Below are positions 1-9,407 of a stretch of DNA of 64,000 nucleotides, in pieces (the stretch's first letter is position 1; each line of letters opens with the position of its first letter). A program made the position numbers and the translations under genes. The stretch is taken from contig NZ_JACYMO010000006.1 of NCBI RefSeq assembly GCF_014838825.1, forward strand, positions 214,583 through 278,582, given 5' to 3'. Origin of the DNA: Erwinia persicina. GTDB taxonomy: Bacteria > Pseudomonadota > Gammaproteobacteria > Enterobacterales > Enterobacteriaceae. The notes under the pieces are model-generated. The model saw only the letters and a program-made list of their open reading frames with translations. It was not told the DNA's origin and did no database searches.

Positions 1-362
1 CTGTTCAGCCGGTACTGGAAGAGCTGGGGCCGGAATATGAAGAGGCGGCTGAAACCCTGGGGGCAACGCCGTGGCAGAGCTTCCGTCGCGTGATCCTGCC
101 GGAAGTCGGCCCGGCGCTGCTGGCCGGAACGGCGCTGTCGTTTACCCGCAGTCTGGGCGAGTTTGGCGCAGTGATTTTCATTGCAGGCAACATTGCCTGG
201 AAGACAGAAGTGACCTCGCTGATGATCTTCGTGCGCCTGCAGGAGTTTGACTATCCGGCGGCCAGTGCGATCGCCTCGGTAATCCTGGCCGCTTCCCTGC
301 TGCTTCTGTTTGCGATAAACACCTTACAAAGCCGCTTTGGCCGTCGTATTGGAGGTCACTAA
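1..362 (+). CDS. cysT: Sulfate/thiosulfate ABC transporter permease CysT (3' part)
   Basis: C-terminal part of an inner-membrane permease of the CysPTWA sulfate/thiosulfate importer; the gene runs in from the left edge and reads in frame from base 3. The first visible residues form the EAA loop that docks the ATPase (EEAAETLGATPW, then a conserved G-rich stretch RSLGEFGAV), followed by the last two membrane segments. The stop TAA overlaps the next start as TAATG, so translation of cysT and cysW is likely coupled. Identification rests on the EAA loop together with the downstream cysW-cysA-cysM order, which is that of the enterobacterial cys operon. E. coli calls this gene cysU. Confidence 0.95.
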   Translation, partial: VQPVLEELGPEYEEAAETLGATPWQSFRRVILPEVGPALLAGTALSFTRSLGEFGAVIFIAGNIAWKTEVTSLMIFVRLQEFDYPAASAIASVILAASLLLLFAINTLQSRFGRRIGGH

Positions 363-1237
363 TGGCTGATGTTACCGATTTGCGGGGCAGCGGGCGCGCC
401 CGAGTTCAGTGGGGAAAATGGCTGCTAATTGGCCTCGGCATGCTGATCTCCCTGCTGCTGCTGGTGATCCCCCTGGTGGCCATTTTTACCGCCGCCCTTT
501 CTGAGGGGCTGATGGCCACCTTCGCCAACCTGGGCGATTCAGATATGCTGCACTCCATCTGGCTGACCGTGCTGATTGCGCTGATTACGGTGCCGGTTAA
601 CCTGGTGTTTGGTACGCTGCTGGCCTGGCTGGTCACGCGCTTTACCTTCCCTGGACGCCAGCTGCTGCTGACGTTGTTTGATATTCCTTTCGCCGTGTCG
701 CCGGTGGTCGCCGGGCTGATGTACCTGCTGTTCTGGGGCGTCAACGGTTCTGCAGGTGGCTGGCTGGATGCCCACAATATCCAGCTGATGTTCTCATGGC
801 CTGGGATGGCGATGGTGACTATTTTTGTCACCTGCCCGTTCGTGGTGCGTGAGCTGGTGCCGGTGATGTTAAGCCAGGGCAGCCACGAGGATGAAGCCGC
901 CGTTCTGCTGGGCGCATCGGGCTGGAAAATGTTCTGGCGCGTGACCTTACCGAATATTCGCTGGGCGCTGCTCTATGGCATCGTGCTGACTAATGCCCGC
1001 GCCATCGGGGAGTTTGGTGCCGTATCGGTGGTTTCAGGGTCGATTCGCGGTGAAACTTATACGCTGCCGTTGCAGGTTGAATTGCTGCATCAGGATTACA
1101 ACACCGTCGGGGCCTTTACCGCCGCCGCGCTGCTGACCCTGATGGCGATAGTCACGTTGTTTTTAAAGAGTGCAGTGCAGTGGCGGTTAGAAAGCCAGAG
1201 CAAGCGTCTGCAACAGGAGGGGAACCATGAGCATTGA
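362..1237 (+). CDS. cysW: Sulfate/thiosulfate ABC transporter permease CysW
   Basis: 291 aa, the second permease of the sulfate/thiosulfate importer, in the inner membrane. About six hydrophobic segments are visible, starting near residues 20-45, and the EAA cytoplasmic loop ([15 protein letters not shown]) lies near residues 178-192, followed by the family stretch [15 protein letters not shown]. Length is normal for CysW. The start ATG overlaps the cysT stop by 1-2 bases, and the end overlaps cysA by 11 bases, so the genes are translationally coupled. Expression in enterobacteria depends on CysB and sulfur limitation; the operon promoter lies outside the window. Confidence 0.97.
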   Translation: MADVTDLRGSGRARVQWGKWLLIGLGMLISLLLLVIPLVAIFTAALSEGLMATFANLGDSDMLHSIWLTVLIALITVPVNLVFGTLLAWLVTRFTFPGRQLLLTLFDIPFAVSPVVAGLMYLLFWGVNGSAGGWLDAHNIQLMFSWPGMAMVTIFVTCPFVVRELVPVMLSQGSHEDEAAVLLGASGWKMFWRVTLPNIRWALLYGIVLTNARAIGEFGAVSVVSGSIRGETYTLPLQVELLHQDYNTVGAFTAAALLTLMAIVTLFLKSAVQWRLESQSKRLQQEGNHEH

Positions 1238-2315
1238 AATCAGTAACATTAATAAATCCTTCGGCAGGACCAAAGTCCTGAACGATATTTCACTGGATAT
1301 CCCTTCCGGGCAAATGGTCGCGCTGCTGGGGCCATCCGGCTCCGGGAAAACCACACTGCTGCGTATTATCGCCGGACTGGAAAACCAGAACAGCGGACGG
1401 CTGAGTTTCCACGGTAAAGACGTGAGCCGGGTTCACGCCCGTGACCGTCAGGTGGGCTTTGTCTTTCAGCACTATGCGCTGTTCCGCCATATGACCGTTT
1501 TCGACAATATTGCCTTTGGGCTGACGGTGCTACCGCGCCGCGAACGCCCGTCTTCCGCCGAGATTAAACAGAAAGTGACGCGCCTGCTGGAGATGGTGCA
1601 GCTGGGCCATCTGGCGGGCCGTTTTCCGGCACAACTTTCCGGTGGACAGAAGCAGCGTGTTGCCCTGGCGCGTGCGCTGGCGGTAGAACCGCAGATCCTG
1701 CTGCTGGATGAACCTTTTGGCGCGCTGGATGCTCAGGTGCGAAAAGAGCTGCGCCGCTGGCTGCGTCAGCTGCACGAAGAGCTGAAATTTACCAGCGTGT
1801 TTGTCACCCACGATCAGGAAGAGGCGATGGAAGTGGCTGATCGCGTCGTGGTGATGAGCCAGGGTAATATTGAACAGGTCGGCACCCCGGATGATGTCTG
1901 GCGCGATCCGGCCACCCGTTTTGTACTGGAGTTTCTGGGCGAGGTGAACCGCTTTGATGGGGAAGTGCATGGCTCCCAGTTCCACGTTGGTGCCCATCAC
2001 TGGCCGCTGGGCTATGCCCCGGCGCATCAGGGCGCGGTAGAATTGTTCCTGCGTCCGTGGGAAATCGACGTTAGCCGTCAGAGCAGCCTAGAAACGCCGC
2101 TGCCTGCCCAGGTGCTGGAAGTCAGCCCGCGCGGCCACTACTGGCAGTTGGTGGTGGTGCCCGCCGACTGGAGCGGAGAGCCGGTGACGGTCGTGATGGA
2201 CGGAGACCAGCTGGCACCCGTTCGGGGCGAACGTCTGTTCCTGGGGCTGCAACATGCCCGCCTCTATAACGGGACGACGCCGTTACGGCCTGTTGCCTTT
2301 GCACAAAGCGCCTGA
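1227..2315 (+). CDS. cysA: Sulfate/thiosulfate ABC transporter ATP-binding protein CysA
   Basis: 362 aa cytoplasmic ATPase that powers CysTW. Walker A GPSGSGKT is at residues 35-42, the ABC signature LSGGQKQR follows, then Walker [12 protein letters not shown] and the switch histidine in FVTHDQEEA. The C-terminal ~120 residues form the regulatory TOBE-like domain usual for CysA. A strong ribosome site (CAGGAGGGG) precedes the ATG inside the end of cysW. Last transporter gene of the operon; cysM follows after about 80 bases in the same direction. Confidence 0.97.
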   Translation: MSIEISNINKSFGRTKVLNDISLDIPSGQMVALLGPSGSGKTTLLRIIAGLENQNSGRLSFHGKDVSRVHARDRQVGFVFQHYALFRHMTVFDNIAFGLTVLPRRERPSSAEIKQKVTRLLEMVQLGHLAGRFPAQLSGGQKQRVALARALAVEPQILLLDEPFGALDAQVRKELRRWLRQLHEELKFTSVFVTHDQEEAMEVADRVVVMSQGNIEQVGTPDDVWRDPATRFVLEFLGEVNRFDGEVHGSQFHVGAHHWPLGYAPAHQGAVELFLRPWEIDVSRQSSLETPLPAQVLEVSPRGHYWQLVVVPADWSGEPVTVVMDGDQLAPVRGERLFLGLQHARLYNGTTPLRPVAFAQSA

Positions 2316-2393
2316 TATTTTTCTCTGACAGTATTTTGCCAGCAAGGGGTCGGGTTTTCCGGCCCTTTGCCATTTCATGCCGGGAACCGTACC

Positions 2394-3272
2394 TTGACCA
2401 CACTCGAAAATACCATCGGCAATACGCCGCTGATCAGGCTCCAGCGTCTGACGCCCGCCAATGGCAGCGAGATCTGGCTGAAGCTGGAAGGCAATAACCC
2501 GGCCGGCTCGGTGAAAGATCGCGCGGCGCTGTCGATGATCCAGCAGGCAGAGCTGCGCGGGGAAATTCACCCCGGCGACGTGTTGATCGAAGCGACCAGT
2601 GGCAACACCGGCATCGCGCTGGCGATGATCGCCGCCATGAAGGGCTACGTCTTAAAACTGCTGATGCCGGACAACATGAGCATTGAGCGCCAGGCAGCCA
2701 TGCGCGCCTATGGGGCCGAGCTGATCCTGGTGAGCCGCGAGCAGGGAATGGAAGGGGCGCGGGATCTGGCACAGGAGATGGCGGCACGCGGTGAGGGAAA
2801 AGTGCTGGACCAGTTTAATAATCCGGATAATCCGCTGGGGCATTATCTGACCACCGGACCGGAGATCTGGCAGCAGACGGCAGGGCGTCTGACCCATTTC
2901 GTTTCCAGCATGGGCACCACGGGGACCATTACCGGCGTCGGACACTACCTGAAAGAGCAGAATCAGACGATAAAGATTGTCGGCCTGCAGCCGTCAGAGG
3001 GCAGCAGCATTCCCGGCATTCGCCGCTGGCCGGCCGCTTATCTGCCGGGTATTTTTCGCCCGGAGCTGGTGGACCAGGTGATGGATATGGCCCAGCAGGA
3101 CGCGGAGCAGACCATGCGGCTGCTCGCCCGGCGTGAAGGGATCTTCTGTGGCGTCAGCTCCGGCGGAGCCGTAGCGGGTGCGCTGCGCATTGCAGAAGCG
3201 CATCCCGGCAGCATCATTGTGGCTATCGTCTGCGATCGTGGCGATCGTTATCTCTCCACTGGCGTCTACTGA
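2394..3272 (+). CDS. cysM: Cysteine synthase B (O-acetylserine/S-sulfocysteine synthase)
   Basis: PLP enzyme making cysteine from O-acetylserine and sulfide, or S-sulfocysteine with thiosulfate, which fits its place after the thiosulfate transporter. The PLP lysine is K41 in NPAGSVKDRAALS and the phosphate-binding loop is [13 protein letters not shown] chose the TTG at 2394 because the product then starts MTTLENTIGNTPLIRL, matching E. coli CysM; an in-frame TTG at 2367 would add nine residues with no family support. At 292 aa it lacks roughly the last 11 residues of the E. coli protein. An imperfect hairpin (AGCGGC/GCCGCT, 3291-3312) follows without a clear T run. Confidence 0.95.
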   Translation: MTTLENTIGNTPLIRLQRLTPANGSEIWLKLEGNNPAGSVKDRAALSMIQQAELRGEIHPGDVLIEATSGNTGIALAMIAAMKGYVLKLLMPDNMSIERQAAMRAYGAELILVSREQGMEGARDLAQEMAARGEGKVLDQFNNPDNPLGHYLTTGPEIWQQTAGRLTHFVSSMGTTGTITGVGHYLKEQNQTIKIVGLQPSEGSSIPGIRRWPAAYLPGIFRPELVDQVMDMAQQDAEQTMRLLARREGIFCGVSSGGAVAGALRIAEAHPGSIIVAIVCDRGDRYLSTGVY

Positions 3273-3437
3273 TCCCTTCTTTACTCTTTCAGCGGCGGAA
3301 TTCTCTGCCGCTGCTTGTCTCAAATCCGTCCTGACACTTTCCCGTGCCGTTGAGTAGACTGTAAGGATTAGGTAAAAGCGGCTGCGGACTCGTCAGGAAC
3401 AGGCGAAAATAGCGGCGATACCATTGAGAGATCCCCT

Positions 3438-4118
3438 ATGAAAATTTTACTGGTCGATGATGACCTCGAACTGGGCACCATGCTCAGTCAGTACCTGATT
3501 GCCGAAGGATTTGATGCTTCACTGGTGTTAACGGGAAAGGCGGGGGTGGAAGGGGCGCTCTCCGGCGGCTACAGCGCCATGATCCTCGATATTATGCTGC
3601 CTGATATGAGCGGCATTGATGTGCTGCGTCAGGTGCGCCAGCATGGCCGCCTGCCGGTGATTATGCTGACGGCAAAGGGCGATAATATCGACCGGGTCAT
3701 CGGGCTGGAGATGGGCGCTGATGACTATATGCCCAAACCCTGCTACCCGCGTGAGCTGGTGGCACGCCTGCGTGCAGTGCTGCGACGCGTGGAAGAGCAG
3801 CCGACGGTGACTGAGAATAAGGCGTTGATTAGCTGGGGTGCGCTGACGCTGAATCCGGCAACGCGCATCAGTGAATGGCAGAAAAAACCCTTTGATCTTA
3901 CCGCCTCTGAATTCAATCTGCTGGATCTGCTGCTGCGTTCCCCAGACCGCGTGGTGTCGAAAGACGAGCTGTCGGAAAAAGGCCTCGGGCGGCCGCGTGA
4001 AGCCTACGATCGCAGTGTCGACGTCCACATCAGTAACATTCGCCAGAAGCTGGCCGCGCTGACCCAGGATACCATCACTATCGAGACGGTGCGCAGCATC
4101 GGTTACCGTATCCGATGA
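3438..4118 (+). CDS. OmpR-family response regulator (CpxR-like)
   Basis: 226 aa DNA-binding response regulator. The receiver domain (about 1-115) has the acidic pocket VDDD near residues 6-9, phosphoacceptor D51 in ILDIMLPDMSG, T78 in MLTAK and K100 in DDYMPKPC. The C-terminal winged helix (about 130-226) has the usual FDLTASEFNLL and VHISNIRQKL elements. It most resembles CpxR, but it is not next to the usual cpx neighbours and probably represents a second CpxR-like system. It overlaps the kinase gene by 4 bases (ATGA). The target genes cannot be read from this sequence. Confidence 0.9.
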   Translation: MKILLVDDDLELGTMLSQYLIAEGFDASLVLTGKAGVEGALSGGYSAMILDIMLPDMSGIDVLRQVRQHGRLPVIMLTAKGDNIDRVIGLEMGADDYMPKPCYPRELVARLRAVLRRVEEQPTVTENKALISWGALTLNPATRISEWQKKPFDLTASEFNLLDLLLRSPDRVVSKDELSEKGLGRPREAYDRSVDVHISNIRQKLAALTQDTITIETVRSIGYRIR

Positions 4119-5467
4119 AAACCGGTTTCCGTGGCTTTCTGTTCTGGAAGATCCTGCTGGGCTTCTGGCTGACCTACATTGTAATTACCCAGCTGCTGTG
4201 GCTGGGGTTCAGCCTGTACGGGAAACATCATGAGCCCCCTGAAAACAGAGCAACAAAGCGTATTGTTAACCTGCAGATGACCTCGGCAGTGTCGGTGCTG
4301 CAGCGCGGTGGGCTGGAAGCGCTGAATGATATGATGGTGGACTGGCCGCCCAACGACCGGCGTTTTTTCTCGGTAAAGCTGATGGCCAGACCGCCCCTGC
4401 GGACGGAGTCCCGCGATGATTTAAACCGTGATCTGGCACCGGGAGCTTTCCCCCGGGAAGTCATTGAATGGGTGACCGGGGCCGATGGTCGCCAGTATCA
4501 GCTGCGCTACGACGTGGCGGGCCTGCGCGCCGACAGTACCCTGGGCGGCCATCCGCGCAGTATTCTTAATATGCCGGAGCCCCTGTTTATTGTCGGGGCA
4601 GCCTGCGGGCTGTTGTTCAGCCTTTTCCTGGCCTGGAACCTGACGCGTCCGATGCGCCAGCTACGCGCCGGATTTGCCCGGGTCTCCGCAGGCGATCTGT
4701 CCGTTCGCCTGCTGCCGCAGATGCGCCGCAGGCACGATGAGTTTTCCGTGGTGGCGCAGGAGTTCGATGCGATGGTTGAACGGCTGTCGGTGCTGGTTAA
4801 GGCGCGCGAAGAGTTGCTGCACGATGTTTCCCATGAGCTGCGGTCCCCGCTTGCCCGCCTGCAGCTGGCGACGGGACTGGCCCGTCAGACGCCGGGATCC
4901 GTTGACGCCTCGCTTGATCGTATTGATGAAGAGGCGCGTCGCCTGGATAAGATGATCGGCGAATTACTCACGCTGTCGCGGGCAGAACATCAGACCCTGC
5001 CCGATGAGCAATATTTCGATCTGCTGGGGCTGCTGAAGGCCGTTGTCAATGACGCGCGCTATGAAGCACAGGTCCCCGGCGTGGAGATCCTGTTTAACGC
5101 CGATGAACAGCAGGATTACACGGTCAAGGGGGAGGCAAACCTGATCCGTTCTGCCGTAGAAAACGTGATACGCAATGCGCTACGCTTTTCCGGTAACGGG
5201 CAGCAGGTGGTTATCGGCCTGCATCAGGAGCAGGACTGGCTGGTGATCGGCGTGCGTGATTTCGGCCCGGGGGTTGAGGCTGACAAGCTTTCCAGTATAT
5301 TTGACCCCTTTGTCCGCGTTAACTCGCCCCTGTCCGGCAAAGGCTATGGGCTGGGCTTGTCCATCGTGCGTAAAGTGGTGATCGCCCATCAGGGTGAGGT
5401 CAGTGCCGCCAACGCCCGCGATGGCGGGCTGGAACTGACTCTGCGTTTGCCGCACTGGGTAGTCTGA
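4115..5467 (+). CDS. Sensor histidine kinase (CpxA-like)
   Basis: 450 aa inner-membrane kinase. Membrane segments lie near residues 9-33 and 155-174, enclosing a short periplasmic sensor of about 120 residues. Next come a HAMP domain (NLTRPMRQLRAGFARVSAGD), the HisKA box DVSHELRSPLARLQ with phospho-acceptor H240, and the HATPase_c domain with N box (ENVIRNALRF), G1 (VRDFGPGV) and G2 (GYGLGLSIV). The DHp domain resembles CpxA. Partner of the regulator upstream, with coupled translation. The stimulus is unknown; the window shows no CpxP-like gene beside it. Confidence 0.9.
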   Translation: MKTGFRGFLFWKILLGFWLTYIVITQLLWLGFSLYGKHHEPPENRATKRIVNLQMTSAVSVLQRGGLEALNDMMVDWPPNDRRFFSVKLMARPPLRTESRDDLNRDLAPGAFPREVIEWVTGADGRQYQLRYDVAGLRADSTLGGHPRSILNMPEPLFIVGAACGLLFSLFLAWNLTRPMRQLRAGFARVSAGDLSVRLLPQMRRRHDEFSVVAQEFDAMVERLSVLVKAREELLHDVSHELRSPLARLQLATGLARQTPGSVDASLDRIDEEARRLDKMIGELLTLSRAEHQTLPDEQYFDLLGLLKAVVNDARYEAQVPGVEILFNADEQQDYTVKGEANLIRSAVENVIRNALRFSGNGQQVVIGLHQEQDWLVIGVRDFGPGVEADKLSSIFDPFVRVNSPLSGKGYGLGLSIVRKVVIAHQGEVSAANARDGGLELTLRLPHWVV

Positions 5468-5510
5468 GCCCGCTTCAGCGCAGAGGGGATAATTGACTGA
5501 GGGGAAGAGG

Positions 5511-6200
5511 ATGAACACAGCGGCCAGTGCCAGACAGCAGGAAATTCAGCGGATCGTCGATGCGCTGTCAACGGCGATTGCGCTGCACCGGCTCACGCCC
5601 GGTACCCGGCTGGTTGAAGCACAGATTGTCGAGGTGCTGTCGGCCAACCGGAACCACGTGCAGGCAGCCCTTCAGCGGCTGGCATTGCAGCACATTGTGA
5701 CTATCTCGCCAAATCGTGGGGCGAGGGTGGCCCAGCCGGAAGCGCGTGAGGCACATGAAGTGTTTATCGCCCGTCGGGCGTTAGAGCGTGCGATGCTTGC
5801 CGGCATCAGCGTTGAAAAGATGGCGAAGCATGAACAGGAGCTTGACGCCCACTTTCAGGCGGAGCGGGAGGCGATCGCGGGAAACGATCGCCGCGATATC
5901 ATCCGGGTTCTCAGCCATTTCCACCTGCTGCTGGCCCGGATCAGCGACAACCGGGTGCTGAGTGAAATGCTCGACAACCTGCTGGTGCGCAGCTCGCTGA
6001 TTGTTGCCCTGTACCAGCGTAATGAAACCCCGGCCTGCCAGTGTGATGAACATCTTGCTGTGGTATCCGCGCTGAGGGCAGGGGCGGTCGCCCGCGCGCA
6101 GGCAATTATGGATGAGCATTTGCATCATCTGGAGCGGCAGCTGGCGCTGGAGGAGGGGCCGCAGGCCTCATTCAGCCTGCGCGATGCACTGACCCAGTAA
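5511..6200 (+). CDS. GntR-family regulator with FCD domain
   Basis: 229 aa transcription regulator. An N-terminal GntR winged helix (about 10-75; the motif LTPGTRLVEAQIVEVLSANR is typical) is followed by an all-helical FCD ligand domain. That domain carries histidines of the metal site (HFHLLL near residue 135, later DEHLHHLE). I use the ATG at 5511, placed 1 base after the ribosome site GGGGAAGAGG; an upstream TTG would add six residues. It starts 43 bases after the kinase gene on the same strand and could be co-transcribed with it. FCD regulators usually bind small organic acids; the ligand here is not known. Confidence 0.88.
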   Translation: MNTAASARQQEIQRIVDALSTAIALHRLTPGTRLVEAQIVEVLSANRNHVQAALQRLALQHIVTISPNRGARVAQPEAREAHEVFIARRALERAMLAGISVEKMAKHEQELDAHFQAEREAIAGNDRRDIIRVLSHFHLLLARISDNRVLSEMLDNLLVRSSLIVALYQRNETPACQCDEHLAVVSALRAGAVARAQAIMDEHLHHLERQLALEEGPQASFSLRDALTQ

Positions 6201-6213
6201 CCGGTAATCAGCC

Positions 6214-6252
6214 ATAAAAAAAGCCCCCTGACCGAAATCAGAGGGCTTTTTA
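6214..6252. terminator. Bidirectional terminator between GntR gene and crr
   Basis: Hairpin with arms GCCCCCTGA / TCAGAGGGC, flanked by an A run on the left and a T run on the right, so it can stop transcription from both convergent genes (the GntR gene on plus and crr on minus). Confidence 0.9.
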
Positions 6253-6265
6253 ACGATGACGGCTG

Positions 6266-6769
6266 TTACTTCTTGATGCGGATAACCGGGGTTTCACCCA
6301 CTACAACATTACCCGTCAGCTTAACCAGCTCTTTGATCTCATCCATATTGGAGATCACGACCGGGGTCAGCGTTGATTTTGCTTTCTCTTCCAGCAGCGC
6401 CAGATCGAACTCGATCACCACGTCGCCTTTTTTGACTTTCTGACCTTCTTCAGCGATGCGTTTAAAGCCTTCGCCTTTCAGTTCAACCGTATCAATCCCG
6501 AAGTGGACGAACAGCTCAATGCCGTTGTCAGATTCGATGGAAAAAGCATGATTGGTTTCGAAAATTTTACCAATGGTACCATCGACCGGCGCAACCATTT
6601 TATTGCCGGTAGGTTTGATAGCGATACCATCGCCAACAATTTTCTCTGCAAACACTACATCCGGCACGTCTTCGATATTGACGATTTCACCCGACAGGGG
6701 GGCTACGATCTCGATAGTGCCTGATGCGGAATCAGACTTATCGCCAAAAAGTTTTGAAAACAAACCCAT
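6266..6769 (-). CDS. crr: PTS glucose-specific enzyme IIA (IIAGlc)
   Basis: 167 aa cytoplasmic phosphocarrier that passes phosphate from HPr to glucose IIBC and, when unphosphorylated, inhibits other sugar permeases. Active-site histidines are H74 (ETNH) and H89 ([10 protein letters not shown]), matching H76 and H91 of the 169 aa E. coli protein. Two residues are missing near the N-terminus, otherwise the length is normal. Last gene of ptsH-ptsI-crr, 43 bases after ptsI, with a bidirectional terminator just beyond. Confidence 0.97.
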   Translation of the reverse strand: MGLFSKLFGDKSDSASGTIEIVAPLSGEIVNIEDVPDVVFAEKIVGDGIAIKPTGNKMVAPVDGTIGKIFETNHAFSIESDNGIELFVHFGIDTVELKGEGFKRIAEEGQKVKKGDVVIEFDLALLEEKAKSTLTPVVISNMDEIKELVKLTGNVVVGETPVIRIKK

Positions 6770-6812
6770 GTTCTTCTCCTAAGCAGTAATTTTGGGCCAG
6801 CGTGTCTCTAAC

Positions 6813-8540
6813 TCAGCAGAGTGTTTTTTCTTCAATGAACTTATTGACCAGGTTCATCAACTCGTCCGCTGTAGGTTGAGCAAGAGCCTGCTCTGCCAAT
6901 GCCTTCGCATCTTCAAAATTCGTATTACGAATAATTTTCTTGATGCGTGGAATAGAAATGGCACTCATGCTGAATTCGTCCAGCCCCATTCCCAATAACA
7001 GTAGTGTAGCACGTTCGTCGCCTGCCAGCTCACCACACATGCCTGTCCATTTACCTTCGGCATGAGAAGCATCAATAACTTGCTTGATCAGCGTCAGTAC
7101 AGAAGGAGACATTGGGTTGTAGAGATGGGAAATCAGGTCATTACCACGGTCAACTGCCAGAGTATACTGCGTCAGGTCGTTTGTCCCAATACTGAAGAAA
7201 TCAACTTCTTTCGCCAGGTGGTGAGCAATCACGGCTGAAGCCGGTGTTTCCACCATAATGCCCACTTCGATGCTTTCGTCGAAGGCTTTGCCTTCTTCGC
7301 GCAGCTGCGCTTTCAGCGTTTCCAGCTCGGCTTTCAGGAAGCGCACTTCCTCAACGGCGATAATCATTGGGAACATGATACGCAGTTTGCCGAAGGCAGA
7401 AGCTCGCAGGATAGCGCGCAGCTGGGCGTGGAGAATTTCAGGACGGTCCATGGCGATACGGATCGCGCGCCAGCCGAGGAACGGGTTATCTTCTTTCGGC
7501 AGGTTCATATACGGCAGGTCTTTATCACCGCCGATATCCATGGTACGGACAATCACCGCCTGCGCACCGACGGCTTCAGCCACGGCTTTATACGCCTGGA
7601 ACTGCTCATCTTCCGTCGGCAGGGATTCACGGTCCATAAACAGGAATTCGGTACGGTACAGGCCAACACCTTCAGCGCCGTTACGTTCTGCACCGGCGAC
7701 ATCGCGCACGGTACCGATGTTCGCGCATACTTCTACCTGATGGCCGTCGAGCGTAATCGCCGGTAGATCTTTCAGTTTCGCCAGCTCGTTTTTCTCGCTG
7801 AGATACTGATGGGCTACGGCTTTCAGCTCTTCGATTTTTTCAGCGGTCGGGTTAACGTACACCTGATTATTAACGCCATCGAGGATCAGGAAATCGTCAT
7901 TTTTTACCTGACTGGTCACATCACCGGTGCCGACGATAGCAGGCAGTTCCAGAGAACGCGCCATGATCGAGGTGTGCGACGTGCGGCCACCGATATCGGT
8001 GATAAAGCCCAGCACTTTGTTCAGGTTCAGCTGTGCCGTTTCTGACGGGGTCAGATCTTTTGCAATCAGCAATACTTCTTCATTGATGGCGCTGAGATCA
8101 ACGATATGCAGGCCAAGAATGTTTTGCAGCAGGCGTTTACCGATATCACGCACGTCGGCAGCACGCTCTTTCAGATACTCGTCATCGAGCTCTTCCAGTG
8201 CCTTAGCCTGACCTTCAATGACAGAAAAGGCAGCAGCATCCGCAGTGGCATGCTCGTCTTTGATCAGGGCGATGATTTCCTGCTCCAGTTCTTCATCTTC
8301 CAGCAGCATAATATGCCCTTCGAAGATCGCTTCTTTCTCTTCACCGAAGGTTTCCCCGGCTTTGATTTTGATCGCTTCCAGCTGCACGGCAGCCTTTTTA
8401 CGACCATCAAGAAAACGTTGAACTTCCTGATCGACCTGGTCGGCAGAAATCTTTTTCCGGTTGATGATAATCTCATCTTCTTTCAGCAGAAGCGCCTTGC
8501 CGAAAGCGATACCCGGTGATGCTAAAATGCCTGAAATCAT
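6813..8540 (-). CDS. ptsI: PTS enzyme I (phosphoenolpyruvate-protein phosphotransferase)
   Basis: 575 aa, the same length as in E. coli. It transfers phosphate from PEP to HPr. The N-terminal HPr-binding/phosphohistidine domain carries the active histidine in [18 protein letters not shown], and the C-terminal PEP-binding barrel has motifs EFLFMDRE and [16 protein letters not shown] plus the active cysteine in [10 protein letters not shown]. It lies between ptsH and crr. The 216-base gap to ptsH is much longer than the roughly 45 bases in E. coli (see findings). Confidence 0.98.
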   Translation of the reverse strand: MISGILASPGIAFGKALLLKEDEIIINRKKISADQVDQEVQRFLDGRKKAAVQLEAIKIKAGETFGEEKEAIFEGHIMLLEDEELEQEIIALIKDEHATADAAAFSVIEGQAKALEELDDEYLKERAADVRDIGKRLLQNILGLHIVDLSAINEEVLLIAKDLTPSETAQLNLNKVLGFITDIGGRTSHTSIMARSLELPAIVGTGDVTSQVKNDDFLILDGVNNQVYVNPTAEKIEELKAVAHQYLSEKNELAKLKDLPAITLDGHQVEVCANIGTVRDVAGAERNGAEGVGLYRTEFLFMDRESLPTEDEQFQAYKAVAEAVGAQAVIVRTMDIGGDKDLPYMNLPKEDNPFLGWRAIRIAMDRPEILHAQLRAILRASAFGKLRIMFPMIIAVEEVRFLKAELETLKAQLREEGKAFDESIEVGIMVETPASAVIAHHLAKEVDFFSIGTNDLTQYTLAVDRGNDLISHLYNPMSPSVLTLIKQVIDASHAEGKWTGMCGELAGDERATLLLLGMGLDEFSMSAISIPRIKKIIRNTNFEDAKALAEQALAQPTADELMNLVNKFIEEKTLC

Positions 8541-8675
8541 AACCCTACCTTTTCATTCTTTGAAAATCATCTGAGGCGAAGAACCGCGGATGACTGCATC
8601 GGTTAATCCACTCAGCGAGCCGGACAGCACATACCGTCTGTTTCGTCAGCTTTTTGGCTAGTTTACGAAAACAAC

Positions 8676-8698
8676 ATCGCGAACGTACTGTTCGCGAT
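8676..8698. promoter_or_regulatory. Palindrome in the ptsH-ptsI gap
   Basis: Perfect 9-base arms ATCGCGAAC and GTTCGCGAT around a 5-base centre, between ptsH and ptsI. It could form an RNA hairpin in the ptsHI transcript or be a protein-binding site. There is no T run after it on the minus strand, so it is not a typical terminator. Confidence 0.6.
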
Positions 8699-8756
8699 CA
8701 ATATTGCTTACTCATGTCCGGAAAAACGTCGCTGGACTAGCTGGAAAGCGAATGGA

Positions 8757-9014
8757 TTACTCCAGTTCCGCCATCAGTTTAACCAGATGCTCTACGGCTT
8801 TCTGCTCATCTTCGCCTTCAGCTGACAGGGTAACGACAGTACCCTGAGTCAGACCCAGGGTCTGCAGTTTGAACAGGCTTTTCGCGCTGGCAGATTTACC
8901 GTTAGAGGTCACGGTGATTTCTGAGGCAAAAGCTTTCGCTTCTTTAACGAACTGAGCGGCTGGACGAGTGTGCAGGCCATTTGGTGCGGTAATGGTGACT
9001 TCTTGCTGGAACAT
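8757..9014 (-). CDS. ptsH: PTS phosphocarrier protein HPr
   Basis: 85 aa general phosphocarrier. Active histidine H15 lies in [14 protein letters not shown], and the conserved S46 region ([17 protein letters not shown]) is intact. Length and both sites match the E. coli protein. A good ribosome site (TTGGGGAAAC) precedes the ATG. First gene of the pts operon. Confidence 0.98.
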   Translation of the reverse strand: MFQQEVTITAPNGLHTRPAAQFVKEAKAFASEITVTSNGKSASAKSLFKLQTLGLTQGTVVTLSAEGEDEQKAVEHLVKLMAELE

Positions 9015-9356
9015 TATGTTTCCCCAACTTAATTTGGTTTGGTGTTGTTGATCTAAAGTCTAGCCTGGTGGCTGAACTTTAGCCTGTAGTGAGTCGCGCT
9101 GGCATGGTACAAAGACTGGCCAAAAAATGCGCTGGTAAGGTGGAATGAACAGGGAGGATGAATGCGGAATTCCCTCTTGCTTTTCCACTACCCATTATGC
9201 CGCTATTTCGCGTTGTGCGCCAAACCAGTAAATCGATTCAGCTTGATCCAGTTCACGCGGCGATTAATTTTACGGATCGAAATAATTGGCAGCTTAAATA
9301 CCAGACACCAGAGGGTAAAATCAATCGGTAGGGTGGTAAAAGTTTGAAGCAGCCCA
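9015..9356 (-). promoter_or_regulatory. ptsH upstream region with candidate promoter
   Basis: About 340 bases with no supported gene between the cysK terminator and ptsH. On the minus strand a candidate -10 TAGACT (9057-9062) sits in GGCTAGACTTTAG, as in the E. coli ptsH leader, and the leader ends with GTTGGGGAAA before the ATG. I could not place a clear CRP site, so the regulatory detail is open. Confidence 0.45.
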
Positions 9357-9386
9357 CAAAAAAGCACCCGAACGGGTGCTTTTTCA
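9356..9386 (-). terminator. cysK terminator
   Basis: Hairpin GCACCCG/CGGGTGC flanked by an A run and a T run, 22 bases beyond the cysK stop. The symmetric flanks make it usable in both directions. Confidence 0.88.
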
Positions 9387-9407
9387 GACAATATCGGCGT
9401 TCTGGCA

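Noticed and set aside
2283-2787. Minus-strand frames opposite cysA/cysM
   Set aside because: Shadows of high-GC coding sequence.
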